64,000 nt of DNA. It comes from Ottelia alismoides (taxonomy: Eukaryota; Streptophyta; Magnoliopsida; Alismatales; Hydrocharitaceae). Location: contig JAZKJV010009788.1 in NCBI GenBank assembly GCA_037367405.1, positions 620,001-684,000 on the forward strand. The letters run 5' to 3'. A program made the translations under genes and the position numbers. Shown piece after piece: positions 8,817 through 21,098 of the stretch (positions within the stretch are counted from its first letter, which is position 1; each line of letters begins with the position of its first letter). Below the pieces are notes generated by a model, which was given only the letters and a program-made list of their open reading frames with translations, did not search any database and was not told the DNA's origin.

Positions 8817-11321
8817 TCATGGGACATAGATGATGAGTCGGACGTGGCTTTTGCCGATTGTCTGGATAATTTTGACGATCCGACTCCCGATTCTTCTGAT
8901 TTGGTGGCGAGTACTACTCAGCTTAGCCCACCTTCATGCAGCACGGAACCAGATTCAGATTCAGTTCAGCCAGATCTGCTTGATGATACCACATTGCCAG
9001 AACTGAAATCACTACCTCCTACACTCAAGTACGCCTTTCTTGCGGGACCCAAAGAGAGATATCCTGTCATCATTAGCTCAGACTTGTCTTTAGAGCAGGA
9101 GTCTAGGTTGTTAGAAGTCTTAGAGAGGAACCGCAAAGCAATAGGCTGGACAGTGTCGGATCTCGTGGGCATCAACCCCGCTCTCTGCTCGCACCACATT
9201 TTTACTGAGGATAACATGAGACCTTCCCGTGAGTTTCAGAGGAGACTTAACCCCAATCTACGGGAAGTAGTGAAGAATGAAATTGAGAAATGGTGCAAGG
9301 CAGGGTTCATATACCCTATTTCTGACTCCAAGTGGGTGGCCCCACTTCATGTTGTCCCGAAGAAGTCGGGAATTCAGATGGTCACCAACGAGGAGGGGGT
9401 AGAGATCGCGACACGTGTACCCACGTCGTGGCGCGTCTGTGTCGACTACAGACGCCTGAATGCTGCGACCAAGAAAGATCACTTTCCCTTGCCTTTTATT
9501 GATCAGATCTTGGAGAGACTTGCAGGGAAAGAGTTCTTCTGTTTTCTTGACGGGTACTCAGGCTACAACCAGGTGGCCATAGCCCCTGAGGACCAGGAAA
9601 AGACCACATTTACATGTCCATTCGGCACTTATGCTTTCAGGCGCATGCCATTCGGGCTCTGCAATGCCCCGGGCACATTTCAGCGGTGCATGATAGCCAT
9701 ATTTGCCGAGATGGTGGGAGATTTCCTGGAAGTGTTCATGGATGACTTCTCGGTCCATGGTGATTCTTTTGATACATGTTTAGCGCACTTGGACCGAGTC
9801 CTCACGAGGTGTAGAGAGGTGAATCTGGTACTCTCCTGGGAGAAGAGTCACTTTATGGTGACAGAGGGTATCGTGTTGGGGCATGTCATCTCCAAAAGGG
9901 GAATGGAGGTTGACCCTGCCAAGGTGGAGGTGATCAAGAAACTCGATCCACCTACCAACGTGAAGTCAGTGCGGTCATTCTTTGGGCATGTTGGATTCTA
10001 TAGGAGATTCATTCAAGATTTTTCAAAGATCGCCCGCCCACTGACTGAGCTCTTAGGGAAAGACATAGAGTTCATTGTAGATCACAGGTGTCTGGAGGCC
10101 TTTGAGCTCTTGAAGAGGAAGATTTGTGCTTCGCCTATCCTACAAGCTCCTGACTGGTCTCTCCCCTTTGAGATCATGATTGACGCTTCAGATTTCGCTA
10201 TAGGAGCTGTGTTAGGACAACGGCGAGAGGGGATTCCATTTGCGATTCACTATGCGAGCAAAGTTTTAGATCCTACACAGAAAAATTATACAGTGACTGA
10301 AAAGGAAATGCTCGCGGTAGTATGGGCCCTCGAGAAGTTCAGATCATATATTTTGGGCTCTAAGGTGACAATTTATACTGATCACACAGCCATTCGATAC
10401 TTAATGGAAAAGAAGGATGCGAAGGCGCGTCTTCTTAGGTGGATTTTACTCCTCCAAGAATTTGATTTGGAGATTAAAGATAAACCTGGAGTGAAGAATG
10501 TTGTGGCTGATCATCTTTCTCGGATTGAACTTAAGGATTCTCCTGATCATGAGCGGATTAGAGAGACCTTCCCAGATGAGTCAATTTGTGTTATTGACTC
10601 CCTCCCGTGGTATGCCAACATGGTGAACTATCTTGTCTCCAAGCAGGTTCCCCATGGTTGGACTAGGAGCAGCATTGATCGACTGAAGTCGGATTCGAGG
10701 AGATACCACTGGGACGATCCTTTCCTTTTCTTCGAAGGTCCGGATTGTATTTGGAGAAGGTGTATTCCTCAGGAGGAATACCATAGTGTCCTCACATATT
10801 GTCATTCACTTGAGGCTGGAGGACACCATTCGGGAAAGAGAACCGCTCACAAAGTACTTCAATGTGGATTGTATTGGCCGACCTTGTTTAGAGATGCCAT
10901 TGATTTTGTGCGGTCGTGCCCGATTTGTCAAAGGATGGGAGGGACAATTGGTCAGAGAGATGAGATGCCCATGCAACCGATGATTATTTGTGATGTTTTT
11001 GATGCATGGGGCATAGATTTTATGGGTCCCTTTCCCAACAGCCAAGGACATGAGTACATTTTGTTGGCGGTTGATTATTTATCTAGGTGGGTGGAGGCTA
11101 TCCCAAACCGAACCGCAGACAACAAGACTGTCTGTAAGTTTGTGAGAGACCATATTATTGCTAGGTTCGGGGTGCCAAAAGTTTTGATATCTGATGGGGG
11201 TAGCCATTTTGTGAACCGAGATATGAGATCTTTAGCTAAGGACTATGGATTTGAGCATAGAGTTACTAGTCCTTACCACCCACAGTCCAACGGATGGCAG
11301 AGGTTTCGAACAGAGAGGTGA
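8817..11321 (+). pseudogene. pol: Element A RT-RNase H-integrase, first part (in frame after the stop, then frameshifted)
   Basis: This is in the same frame as gag-protease, 27 bases of open sequence before the segment at 8844. RT runs from about 9310 to 10020: [33 protein letters not shown], and FMDDF with the two Asp at 9741-9746. RNase H spans about 10170-10530 ([39 protein letters not shown]), giving the D-E-D-D set. The integrase zinc domain ([13 protein letters not shown] and CPICQ) is near 10800-10940. Core Asp residues are in WGIDFMGPF and LISDGGSHF. At about 11293 one base is missing relative to C, so the frame changes and ends at 11321, before the catalytic Glu. Confidence 0.9.
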
Positions 11322-11932
11322 AGAGTATTTTGCAGAAATTGGTTCGTCCCGATAGGAAGAACTGGTCTCAGCTTTTGGACCAAGTTCTGTGGGCCTATAG
11401 GACAGCCTACAAGACACCATTGGGTACTTCACCATTTAGAATGATCTATGGCAAGCCATGCCATTTGCCCGCAGAATTGATTCATAAATCCGAATGGGCA
11501 ATTAAGAAGATTAATTGGAGTTGTCACCTAGGGAAGCTTTGCCGAGACTTGAACTTGAACGAGCTCGTGGAAATCCGAAACAGGGCATATGACAACAGTT
11601 TGATTTATAAGGACAAAGTAAAGAGATGGCATGATCAGCACATTAGGTGCAAAGACTTTGTCCCTGGACAAAAGGTATGGTTGTTCAATGCCAGGTTGAA
11701 GATGTTCCATGGGAAGCTCAAATCTAAATGGACGGGTCCCTTTGTGGTTAAGAAAGTGCACGAGAATGGAAGTGTAGAGATAGCTGATCTCACAGATGGT
11801 GCACAATCTCATGTGGTGAATGGACAACTGTTGAAGCATTTTGTTGATTCCAAAGAGCAGTTAGTCCAAGTCGAGGTCATCAACTTCATACAGAGTGAGC
11901 ACAGAGCAGATACATCTTATTACTCTTCATGA
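11294..11932 (+). pseudogene. pol: Element A integrase C-terminal part (shifted frame)
   Basis: It continues the integrase in another frame: [16 protein letters not shown], with the catalytic Glu codon at 11300-11302, then WAYRTAYKTPLGTSPF, FVPGQKVWLFNARLKMF and the GPF module (KWTGPFVVKKVHENGS). It ends at a TGA at 11930-11932. There is no chromodomain after GPF, as expected for Athila. In the intact relative at 51556-58275 this part is continuous with RT and RNase H, so the split here is damage. Confidence 0.9.
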
Positions 11933-12042
11933 AGATGCAGCATCAAGATTCAACATCTTAGAAGATTCCATCACTCTTGTACATATTCTCCCTTCTTTGT
12001 ATATTCTCGAAATCACGTCGGTTCTCACACTTACTCTTGTCC

Positions 12043-12079
12043 TATACTTAGGCTGACCAAAGCCTAAGTATAGGGGGGA
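12043..12079 (+). other. Hairpin followed by PPT-like motif, A unit 1
   Basis: CTATACTTAGGCT pairs perfectly with AGCCTAAGTATAG (13 bp) around a 6-base loop. The G-run TATAGGGGGG starts inside the 3' arm. The end repeats the core of the true PPT at 13882-13894. Confidence 0.8.
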
Positions 12080-12150
12080 CCGATGCCCGCCATGTGTATT
12101 TACTCATCATTTCTCCTCTTGACCTCGTCCGCCCCATTTTTGCTCTTCTT

Positions 12151-12188
12151 CTAAACTTAGGCTGTCCAGAGCCTAAGTATAGGGGGGG
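12151..12188 (+). other. Hairpin followed by PPT-like motif, A unit 2
   Basis: CTAAACTTAGGCT pairs with AGCCTAAGTATAG with one mismatch, and is followed by AGGGGGGG. It has the same layout as unit 1, 108 bp upstream, and probably arose by duplication. Confidence 0.78.
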
Positions 12189-12230
12189 CGGATCGACTTC
12201 TATACTTTCTATTATTTTAGCTTTCCTACG

Positions 12231-12340
12231 CTTAGTACGAGCTATGTCTTTTTGTCACCTAGTGCCATGAGGACATAGCACAAGCTAAGTATAGGGGGGC
12301 GTGTATATATTACATATATACTTTACCCATACCTCGTACT
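12231..12340 (+). other. Three-segment alternative-pairing unit, A
   Basis: Segment 1 (cttagtacgagctatgtc, 12231-12248) can pair with segment 2 (CTATGTC with GACATAG at 12272-12278; cttag with ctaag at 12285-12289). It can also pair with segment 3 (catacctcgtact, 12328-12340, 12 of 13 positions). A G-run (AAGTATAGGGGGG) follows segment 2, and a small gtatatat/atatatac hairpin lies between segments 2 and 3. Elements B and C have the same plan. Confidence 0.7.
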
Positions 12341-13881
12341 TTCACATATTTTTTTTATATATATTATACAATAATTATGGGGTGGGTAAAACAAACAAAC
12401 AAACAAACAAACAAAACAAAAGTAAAAAAAAACTTTTTCCTAAAAAAAAAACTCTTTTCTTTAGTTGCTTAAAAAAAACTTTTCAAAAAAAAGTCTTTTC
12501 TTATTCACCTATCTTTTTTCAAAAAAAAAACTTTTTCTTAAAAAAAAACAACAAAAACTTTTTCCAAAACTTAAAAAAAAAACAATAAAAAACATTCATA
12601 AAAAAAACTAAAAAAAACTAAAACTAAAAAAAACTAACTAATAAGTTGGTTTAATCCCTGACACAATTCACTTTCACACAAGACTAGTGATGTTCAAGAA
12701 CACTTGGTTTATGAGGTCTTGAGATTTTCAGTTAACCAGCCTTAGTCATTAGGGTCCTTGACTTAATTATTCACATTTCCCTAGTTTGAAAGATGTGTGT
12801 GCTATATTGCATGCTTTGTCTCTACCTTAAGAATATGATCTGCACCTCACATACACGACTGCAGTTATGATGAGATGAGTTGAAATTTCACTTGAGGAAC
12901 TGGGATGAGGGATTTGAGTTTGGACTTGATTTAATGATGCTCGAGGATGGGATAAAATCAATGAAGGCTTCATGAAACCTGAGTGTCAGCATCTTTAGCC
13001 AGTATGAGAACATGGTTCTTGTACTATCTCTTGACATTTACCTATGTGCCAGGGTGTGATAAAATAAAAAAATGTTGATCAGTGTGCGCCAACTCTTGGT
13101 AAAAGCAGTGGAGCTAGCCAAAAATACTACCAAGCAATGAAATGTCAAAGAAAAGCTCTCATTCCACAAAGTCAATTATCAAAAGAGCTTCCACCAAAGG
13201 CGAGCGCTCCCAACCATTTCAAAGTGTCCACTTGGACCACCGCTATTAGGACCAGGAGTCGGGCTTGCACCAAAAAAGGGCTCTGCATCGTAAATGCTAC
13301 AAGTCTGGGTGTAGAAGGTACGATAGGTACTCAAAAAAGGCACACCCCGGTGTACTCCCAGGAAAACAAGTGCAGACGGCTCCAACTTCTCTTGACGGAC
13401 GCACTGATCAACACCAAAAAAATGTGTTGCGTAATAAGGCACTTGAGAGGATCCTTGTTCCAATGAGAGGGAGAGAAGAAATGACACAATCCTATGCCCT
13501 CCATGAACTGGCCTTCCATCTACACTTTCAAGTCTGACAACTAAAGAGACGGTGGATTGGATGCAAGAAATGATTTATTCTCTAGTGTTGAGGATTGGGT
13601 CCATAGGAGAGTCTCTTGGACTGGAACCTTGGGTGACGTTGTGACTCTACTCTTGTAACTGCAGTCAACACATAAAGTCATATCCCTTATATATACGTAT
13701 ACAAAGAGAGTCTGATAATTAGGGGAATTGGATACCTTTTGACTAGAGCTTGGTTCAGCTTAGAATTTTAGGATCTCTAAAACCGAGAGTTCTTGAACAG
13801 ATCAAGTCTTGTATTCACATGCACAGTCAGGGGTTAATCCAACTTATTCATTCTTTATTTGCTCGAGGACTAGCAAAGTTT

Positions 13882-13894
13882 AAGTATAGGGGGG
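13882..13894 (+). other. Polypurine tract of element A
   Basis: AAGTATAGGGGGG directly abuts the 3' LTR, where plus-strand priming must occur. Just upstream an imperfect TTTGCT...AGCAAA inverted repeat is present; it is better preserved in C. Confidence 0.9.
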
Positions 13895-16749
13895 TGATGA
13901 ATCCACGATTCATCATCGTAATATCTTGATCTTAGCAAAATCCCCGAGTAAAATCCCAAATAAATGTCCATAAAATACATAAATTAACAAAATGACTCTT
14001 GTAAATAAAACACATTAATTATTGTATATTAGATTGTACAAAATAAATAACACTAAAAAGCCGCAAAAATAAAGGAGTTTTATACCTGTAAATTGCCTAA
14101 AACTTCATTTATTTTTAATAATTTCATTTCAACTCCTTTTTACCTAATTCTTTCTCTAACTTGTTTATAAAAATGTATATAAAAATACAAAAATACAAAA
14201 CAAATTTCATCTCAAATAAACGCTCCTAGATCCTAAAGAGAAAAAGCCGTAAAATCCAACTTACAAGCTAAATTCCCGCTCCGTATGAACTCCAAATTCA
14301 CCAAACTCACTTTTAAAGTTCAAGTTAGAAAATTATCTATCCAAGGAAGTGGTTTCATTAAAATCGGAGCTCATTTGCAAAAGTTGGGTTTTGGGACCTA
14401 GATGTACATTGTATACCATGTATATATTCATTCTTTCTTTAATTTTTGTTTTATCTTTCTTAATTACTAAAAATACAAAAAAATCATACTTGTGTTGTAT
14501 TTTAATTGTAGTATTTTATTGTATTTTTCCGTTGTAAATATCTCTTATTAAAAAGACAAAAAAATTACATATTAGAAAAGTAAAAAAATGTGTACATGGT
14601 GTTTTGTATTCACTTGTAAATTCACCATTATTTATCTTCTCTTTTTATTTTATTGTATTTAAAGTAGACAACTTTATTTATTTATTTATTTATTATTTAA
14701 TTTCCATTCTCTACAATAACCACCAATTCAACTCCATTATTCCACCATTTTTTCCCAACTTCCCATTCAACTCCATTAATAAATCAACCTCCCATTCAAC
14801 CCCACCACTTTAATAACCTCTCATCCCATCTTCTTTATATACATGCCATTCTCCTCATTTTTGCCTTTGATCCATCTTTATGTGAGGAGAGCCTAGTTCC
14901 CTGAGTTGAATCGGTGACAGCGACGCAACCGCGGTCGAGCGACGACGGCCCTCTCTCCGGTGTGATCCGTTGGTTTTTTTGGCCAACATCGCAGCCGCAA
15001 CCGTGCGCTGCTCGAGCTCATCGTGCACCGGCGATTCGAGCGAAGACCGTGCTCTCACGAGCACTCCATAGGCATCCGCGTTCATCGTAGGTAATTTTAG
15101 TTTATCTGGTTTTTTTTGCAAATTTTTTTAGCACAAACATATCATCCCTTCCACCACCACCATCACACCATTTTCCCCCTCATTTGTTTAGTTTATCATC
15201 CTCACCATTATCATTTTTTTATCATGTTTAATCCCTGTCTAATCAAAATTATAAAAAAAATTTAAAATCTAAAACAAAAAAAAACTTCCCTTTTATTACA
15301 GCAGTAAAAAATCAAAAAAAAAATTAAAAAAAAAACAAAAAAATAATAATACGGCAACAGCAGTGGGAGGTTCCCACCGCCGCCGCCCACGGCTCTCACC
15401 GCCGGCCTCACCTCCCCACCATCGCGCCGCCGCGCCCCCCCCTCCAGCCACCGGTGCGAGCCGCCCGCGCCGCCCCCAGCTCCAAGCGAGCGGCGCTGCC
15501 GCCCCTCCTCCCGCGGCTCCGCGCCGCCCGACGCCCTTCCCCCCAGTTGGGTGCTCCTGCAAGAACGAAGAAGAAGGGTACTTTCATTTTGATTTTTTTT
15601 ATTGTAAAAATTATGTAAAGTTTTTTTATAGTTTCAGTAATTACAAACAGGTCCTTGTTAATAGTTTGTATTGTTTAAGTTCATTTCAGTTTTGCACAGA
15701 GAACCCTGTCTTTATAGATTAATTTGGACATCATTTATGCATCATTTTGTGCAATAAAAAATGTTTATATGTTGAGCAACTTATCCTCTGTAATGTGAGT
15801 ATTTATTTGTATTTTTATGGTAGTTGGGTAATTAATTAAAAATGGTTAACTGAAACTTTGCATATTTTACCCACTCAGTACTCTTAAATTTATATCTCAC
15901 ACACGGTTGCTCGAAAAATTCCAAAAAAATTATATATGATGCCTTGATATGTGATGAGTTTACTGTCCAAATTTCATCTAAATTGGACTTGTGTTGTGCC
16001 TTAAATAAATTGTAGAGTGATTTTAGTAATCGATTTTTAATTAAATCCACAAATATCTTGTTTGCGAAATTTCACCTCTCCTGGATTGCACATCTAAATA
16101 TCTTTTTGATATAATTCTCTCTCTGATTAATTTGATAAGGTGGATTTACTAAAAATTATTTACTCACTGTCACTCTGTTTTCACTAAAAAATTCATAAAA
16201 AATTCATATTTTGTCAAAAAATTCTAAAAACATTACTGTAGTCTCCTTGCATGATGTTTTAGTTCCAGTAAATTTTTCATAATTTTTACTTACTGTTTGT
16301 GTGAGAAATTGCGAAAAAACCCATAAAAAGTGTGCATTTTTAGTTATTGCATTTTAACCCATAAAATTCCAAAAAAATATGTTTTGTGTTCATCATTGGA
16401 CTGGGATTTTAGGAAAAATATAATTTGGCTGAATTTGATTAATTTAGCATTAAATTTAATTTGGCTAAGTTGTGTGATTTCTTAGTGTTCTTATTCAGTC
16501 GCATTTGCATTTGCTTTGATTTTTTGCCTTAAAAAAATCTAAAAAATACCACTTGGAAATCTAAAATCTTTATTTTTTGAATTAACCCCAAGTTGTTCCT
16601 TTGCCTCCCTGAGTTCGACCCCGGACTTGCCCGGGATATAAATTAAGCCGAGGCACTCTTCACGGAGATCTTCTCTCGGTTCTGACCGAGTCGCTAAGTA
16701 CACGTGCTACAACGTGACTTAATTAAACATCGTATCTAGCGACTCGTCA
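13895..16749 (+). repeat. Element A 3' LTR (2855 bp)
   Basis: A near-identical copy of 1173-4023 with the same TG...CA ends. Visible differences include CpG changes (for example cgtgcgctg against cgcgcgctg, and gcaccgg against gcgccgg) and small indels in poly-A and in the GC-rich block. It ends directly at the right CTAGT copy. Confidence 0.95.
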
Positions 16750-16754
16750 CTAGT
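16750..16754. repeat. Target-site duplication of element A (right), CTAGT
   Basis: This is the exact match of 1168-1172. Downstream the interrupted integrase of B resumes (YGKSCHFSMEV). Confidence 0.93.
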
Positions 16755-17216
16755 CTATGGAAAATCATGCCACTTTTCCATGGAAGTAATTGACAAATCT
16801 TTATGGGCAACAATATCTGCAATTTGGATTCCAAGACGGCCGGAAAGAATAGAAAACTTGATCTGAGTAGACTACTTGAATTCAGAGACTATGCATATGA
16901 CAATAGCTTGATGTACAAGGAGAAAGTCAGAAAGTGGCATGACAAGCATATTTGTAGAAAGACTTTCGAGCTTGGTCAGAAGGTTTGGTTATTCGGTGCA
17001 AAGTTGAATCTTTTTCTAGGCAAGTTGAAAAGCAAATGGACAAGGCCATTTGTAGTGAAGCATGTGCATGATAATGGTAGAGTGATGATATCTGGTTTGT
17101 CATCTGACACCCAACCTTTCATGATCGACGTACAGTTGCTGAAGCCATATCTAGAGCACGCTACATTCTTGTCTGTTGTTGATTCAATACAAGTGGTCTA
17201 TCTAGAAAGTTGAAGC
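16755..17216 (+). pseudogene. Element B integrase fragment, right half
   Basis: It starts in the frame interrupted at 1172 (YGKSCHFSMEVIDKSLWA), then shifts frame between about 16810 and 16860. The rest reads LLEFRDYAYDNSLMYKEKVRKWHD, FELGQKVWLFGAKLNLF and a GPF-like KWTRPFVVKHVHDNGRV, and stops at 17211-17213. It is the C-terminal end of an Athila-type integrase. The GPF module has Arg in place of the first Gly. With the left half it forms a single decayed gene split by 15.6 kb of element A. Confidence 0.88.
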
Positions 17217-17547
17217 CGCAACATCATCACAATCAGACGAGGCTCACAAAAATATTTTTTAATAATTGATATTTTCTTCTTTTCTTCTTTGTGAATTCCA
17301 TTCTTTCATTCTTTTGAAAAGTTCACTCCTCTCATTCATCATTATTATACCTCGGATATGCTTCATCCGAAATATAGGGGGGATGAGTGTATACAGGTGT
17401 TCATTCTTTGATCCCTTATATTTCTCCTCAACTCTTGATATTATGTCTATACTTAGGGATATTTTAACTCGAGTATAGGGGAGATATGTTGAGCCGATGA
17501 TTTGTTTATTCCTTCCCTCGACCCTCCCTACCTTGTACACAGTCTAT

Positions 17548-17582
17548 TATACTTAGGATTAATTGATCCTAAGTATACGGGG
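17548..17582 (+). other. Hairpin followed by PPT-like motif, B
   Basis: TATACTTAGGAT pairs perfectly with ATCCTAAGTATA (12 bp) around the loop taattg, followed by CGGGGA. The stem survives in an otherwise strongly decayed element. Confidence 0.75.
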
Positions 17583-17636
17583 AAGGTCGACTCCTCTTTC
17601 TTTATTATTTTAGTTGGTGTAGCAAAGACTTTCCTA

Positions 17637-17751
17637 CACTTAGCATGAGTTATGCCTTCCTTTTTCTCTCTAGCCTATGAGGACATAGCTCAAGATAAGT
17701 ATAGGGGGTCCGTATATATATATTGTATATACTTTAGCCATAACTCGTACT
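17637..17751 (+). other. Three-segment alternative-pairing unit, B
   Basis: Segment 1 (agcatgagttatg, 17642-17654) faces segment 2 (gacatagctcaagataag) and segment 3 (cataactcgtact, 17739-17751; 11 Watson-Crick pairs plus one G-U of 13). A G-run (aagtatagggggt) and a gtatata hairpin lie in the same places as in A and C. Confidence 0.68.
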
Positions 17752-18697
17752 TTCATATTTTTAATAATATGTCTAATTTATAAAATTTAAACATACATGC
17801 ATTCTTGTAATTATGGTTGATAAAGTGGTTTAAAATGTTTTCCAAAATATTTAAAAAATAGCAGGAAAATTCTTTGAAAAATCTTTTGAAAATTGCTTGA
17901 AAAATATTTTGTAAATGCTTTCAAACCTTTGTAAAAATTTATTTTATTTGTTTGAATAAAATGGTTTGAAATATTATTTGCAAATAGTTTGGAAAATGGT
18001 TGCAAAAATACATTGAAAAATCTATACATATTGTTTGAACAATTTGAGCAAAATGATTTCAAAATTTTGTAAATGTTTGTAAAATTATTTCTCAATTTAT
18101 TTTCAAAATAAAGTCTTCAAAATATTTGTGAAAATATTTTCAACTTATTTTGAGAAGCATAATTGAAGTAAATAAAAATTCTTTACAATACAATAGATAA
18201 AAAAATGTAAATAACTACTAACTTAATTTTTGTAAATTCCTGGTGTAAGTTCTTCAACTAATTCTTGTAAATAACAAATGCACTCCCATGTAAATATATG
18301 CACATACTTCTTTTACTAACCCTTTAGTTTTTCAAAAAACCCATAAAATTTTGCAAAATGTTTTCAAAAATTACATAAAAATTTGTAAAACTTTCAAAAA
18401 TCTATAAAAAGTTCAAAATCAGAAATTTACTTCACATTGACATTTTCGTGCACTGTGCATAACATCTTCATTTTTTAGCATGATCTAGACACTTGAACAA
18501 GTCAAAAGAAAGTCTAAAGACTGGAGCTTGGTATATACATTAATACACTTAATTTCAGAGGAATCCATTAAGGATTAGAATTGGGATACTTCATGTCACA
18601 TTGACTTAATTCTTTAGGTTCCATGAGACTATGTTCACGAGTCGTCATCGTGTGTAACTAGAACCCTTTATATCATCCGCAAGACTTTTGAGACAGT

Positions 18698-18768
18698 GGC
18701 TTGACGAGAAACCTCACACTTAACACTTAGCTTGGCTTGACGAGAAACCTCACACTTAACACTTAGCT
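18698..18768 (+). repeat. 36-bp direct tandem duplication in element B
   Basis: A unit starting ggcttgacgagaaacctcac occurs twice in a row (18698-18733 and from 18734) with about 35 identical bases. It is absent from the matching region of C, so it is a local change in B. Confidence 0.85.
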
Positions 18769-19653
18769 CAACCCAGATGGACTGCTCAAAAATCTTGGAG
18801 TCTAAGTCAGGACGATGCTAGATCGCTTCTTCAAGGGTATCTCAGGAACCATTATTGGAGATTGCTATAACTGGTACTCTAACCCACTCCTTTTAGTAAC
18901 AATGATATCTAAAGACTGGAAACTGGACCGAGACAATGCTTCAAATGAGGAATGGTCTGCTGATGCGACTTTTTCGAAGACACCAAAATACGGACAGACC
19001 AAAAGTCTCTATATCCATCGGGGCACAAACAAGAATGCAGAGCAATGAAAAGTCAAAGAAAATATCCAAAGACGAAACCTTTACCAAAAATTTCACAAAA
19101 ATTTGAGCTTCCAGAAAAGTCATGCTTCTTGGTGAAGACGTGGTTACACTGACCGAGCTTCACAAGGAAATGAAGACTACATTGGTCCATTCCCACTTCT
19201 TTTCCCATTTCCTCAAGTTTATCACCCATTTCGGTTGTAAAGACCGACAACACCTGATCTTAGAAGGAAATATCTTTCTCCACGAGGATGAGTTACTAGA
19301 GGAGCAAACTCTTTTATAGTTCAGCGGTTTGTGTGGGAAGAGCTGAAAAATTCACACGCATGGTTCTATCATTTCAAGGTTGCGAGAGTATGCGACTGGG
19401 AGGATGATTTTTGACCAGACTGTGAAGAGAACTGGATAATAGGATTATGGAACATAAGGGTTGTTGTGTCACACTTCCTAACTTCAATGCGATTTTGAAT
19501 ACACCAATAATCCAAAGCTTTTAACTGAGTTTCAAACTTTGACTTTGTCAAGAGAAGTTTAAAAGACAAATTTTTTTTTCAAGTTATTTCTTTTTCTTTT
19601 CTTTATTTTTCTGCACTTATAGTTTTAAGTATTTGCTAGGGACTAGCAAAGGC

Positions 19654-19665
19654 AAGTATATGGTG
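19654..19665 (+). other. Degenerate polypurine tract of element B
   Basis: aagtatatggtg sits directly before the 3' LTR, where A and C have aagtataggggg. A perfect tttgctag/ctagcaaa hairpin lies just upstream (about 19632-19650). Confidence 0.75.
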
Positions 19666-20833
19666 TGATAAATCCTCATTTCATCACCTTTATTATTTCA
19701 TTTTGGTCTTAAATCCCTAGCTAAATGCATGTATATATCATTAACTTGTGAAAAAATAACACTCAATAAAGCACACAAAATACCATACAAAATACTGTAT
19801 AAATTCTATATTTAATTCTAAAATAAAAGAATAATGGAAAGAAAAGAAAAAGAATGAAGTGTTAAAGAAACTGAATGACTCTAAACCCTTAGACCTAGTC
19901 ATTATGACGAGTTGATCGACAAGGAATAAAGTGGGGGAGATATGGCAGAAAAACTTTACCGAAAACCACACAGACACTAATTCTTTTTACCAAAAAAATG
20001 TATTTTGGGACTATTTTATTTTATTAATTTTATACCTCAAACAATAAAACCCTTAACATGAACATTGTACATAAAAATAAAATAAAAATAAAAAATTAAT
20101 TTCACTGAAAAATAATCAACAGTGTGCCCCGGACACACAAAATAAAAAGCCAAAAAGAAAACTTTGTAGACTCATATATTCTCCATACAGATTTCAAAAT
20201 TTGTCAAACTCATATTTGTTGTTTATAAAATAAATAAGCTATTTAATGAAGGTAGTTTCATTCAATTTGGATTTAAGATGCAAAAGTTAGGTTTTGGGCT
20301 CTCATTGTGCAACATACTTGTATATTATATTCAATTTATTCATTCGTTATATTTTTAAACATCTTTTATTTTTACAAATATGTCAATATCTTTTAAAAAT
20401 TGTACATAATAAAAATAAAATAAAACCATTAAAATAAAATAAAAATAAATAATATACTTCAACACATAGGTAAAGTATATTATAATACACCTATAAGAAT
20501 TATGTACATAATTAATCAAGTATGCAAATAAATACAGAAAAATAAAGTAAAAATACCTAAATGTGTATTTAAATAAATTAAAAATATATAAAATACTTGT
20601 ATATAATAATAGTATACAAAATACAAATTTAAAATAAAAAATATACAAGACATGTACATTTACCTACATATACTTGTAAATATTAACATGTTAAAAATAG
20701 CCTTGCAAAAAATAAAAATAGGCATAAAATACTACATAAAATTACAAACATTTTTTATGTTTCAACTAAAAAATAATTAAATCCGTTTATTAATTCTGAT
20801 CAAATTTACAAATATTTTTTATTCTATTTTTTA

Positions 20834-20851
20834 TTGGTCCACGTGGACCAA
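20834..20851. promoter_or_regulatory. G-box palindrome in the B LTR
   Basis: TTGGTCCACGTGGACCAA is a perfect 18-bp palindrome centred on CACGTG, the plant G-box bound by bZIP and bHLH factors. It matches the centre of a 32-bp palindrome in C. Confidence 0.65.
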
Positions 20852-20867
20852 CCCGAGCTCTCCAAAA

Positions 20868-20885
20868 GTTGACCCCGGTCAACTA
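20868..20885. promoter_or_regulatory. W-box palindrome in the B LTR
   Basis: AGTTGACC/GGTCAACT inverted repeat with a 2-bp centre. TTGACC is the core recognised by WRKY factors. It lies 16 bp after the G-box palindrome, as in C. Confidence 0.6.
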
Positions 20886-21089
20886 TACTTCTTTCCTAGT
20901 TGCCCGTGTCAGAAGCTCATAGGAGGCATTTTTCTCTGATTTTTCAAGCAATCTCTATACCTTCCTCTGCCTCGAGCCCTCCATCCTTCCGCAGCTCGCA
21001 TACTCGCCGCCCTTGTCGGACCCATACCCTTCACCTACCCCATCTCCTATGCATGACACCTTACCTCGAAATCATCTACTTCCTTCGCC

Positions 21090-21098
21090 TATAAAATA
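21090..21098 (+). promoter_or_regulatory. Candidate TATA box in the B LTR
   Basis: TATAAAATA lies 205 bp after the W-box palindrome and before a C/T-rich stretch suitable for a plant transcription start. At the aligned place in C (near 32495) there is no clear TATA sequence. Confidence 0.45.

Larger units (their letters stand above)
11933..13881 (+). other. Element A 3' noncoding region
   Basis: About 1.95 kb between pol and the PPT. It contains two hairpin-plus-G-run units, a three-segment unit (listed separately), a (CAAA)n tract at about 12390-12416, A-rich low-complexity sequence to about 12645, and unique sequence beyond. The env-like frame reported for some Athila elements is absent: I find no frame with recognisable content, membrane segments or signal peptide. 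Confidence 0.75.
1173..16749 (+). mobile_element. Element A: complete Athila-type Ty3/Gypsy LTR retrotransposon
   Basis: A 15.58-kb element with 5' LTR 1173-4023, PBS 4026-4043, leader, gag-protease frame, RT-RNase H-integrase frame, 2-kb 3' noncoding region, PPT 13882-13894 and 3' LTR 13895-16749, flanked by CTAGT. The tRNA-Asp primer site, FMDDF box, integrase ending in a GPF module without a chromodomain, and large LTRs place it with Athila-type elements. It is disabled by one stop (8814-8816) and one frameshift near 11293. The LTRs differ at a visible but small fraction of sites (about 1-2% by eye), so it is younger than B and older than C. Confidence 0.95.
17217..19653 (+). other. Element B 3' noncoding region
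   Basis: It parallels 43410-45931 of element C: a set of hairpin/G-run units (17350-17751), a stretch of degenerate tttgaaaaat-type repeats (about 17810-18130), 'cttgtaaat...cactccc.tgta' (about 18260-18300), and a tttgctagg/gactagcaaa inverted repeat just before the PPT. Weak hairpins followed by G-runs are at 17352-17382 (TCGGAT/ATCCGA) and 17448-17483. No coding frame is supported. Confidence 0.7.

Noticed and set aside
11933..13894. A possible env-like gene downstream of pol, as in some Athila elements
   Set aside because: The longest frames (about 95-110 codons) are low-complexity or overlap on both strands. No signal peptide, glycoprotein-like spacing or membrane anchor. The C 3' region is empty as well.
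17810..18130. Repeated tttgaaaaat-type units as a satellite or CRISPR-like array (also 44090-44400)
   Set aside because: Units are irregular in length and sequence, with no spacers. It is low-complexity A/T sequence common to B and C.
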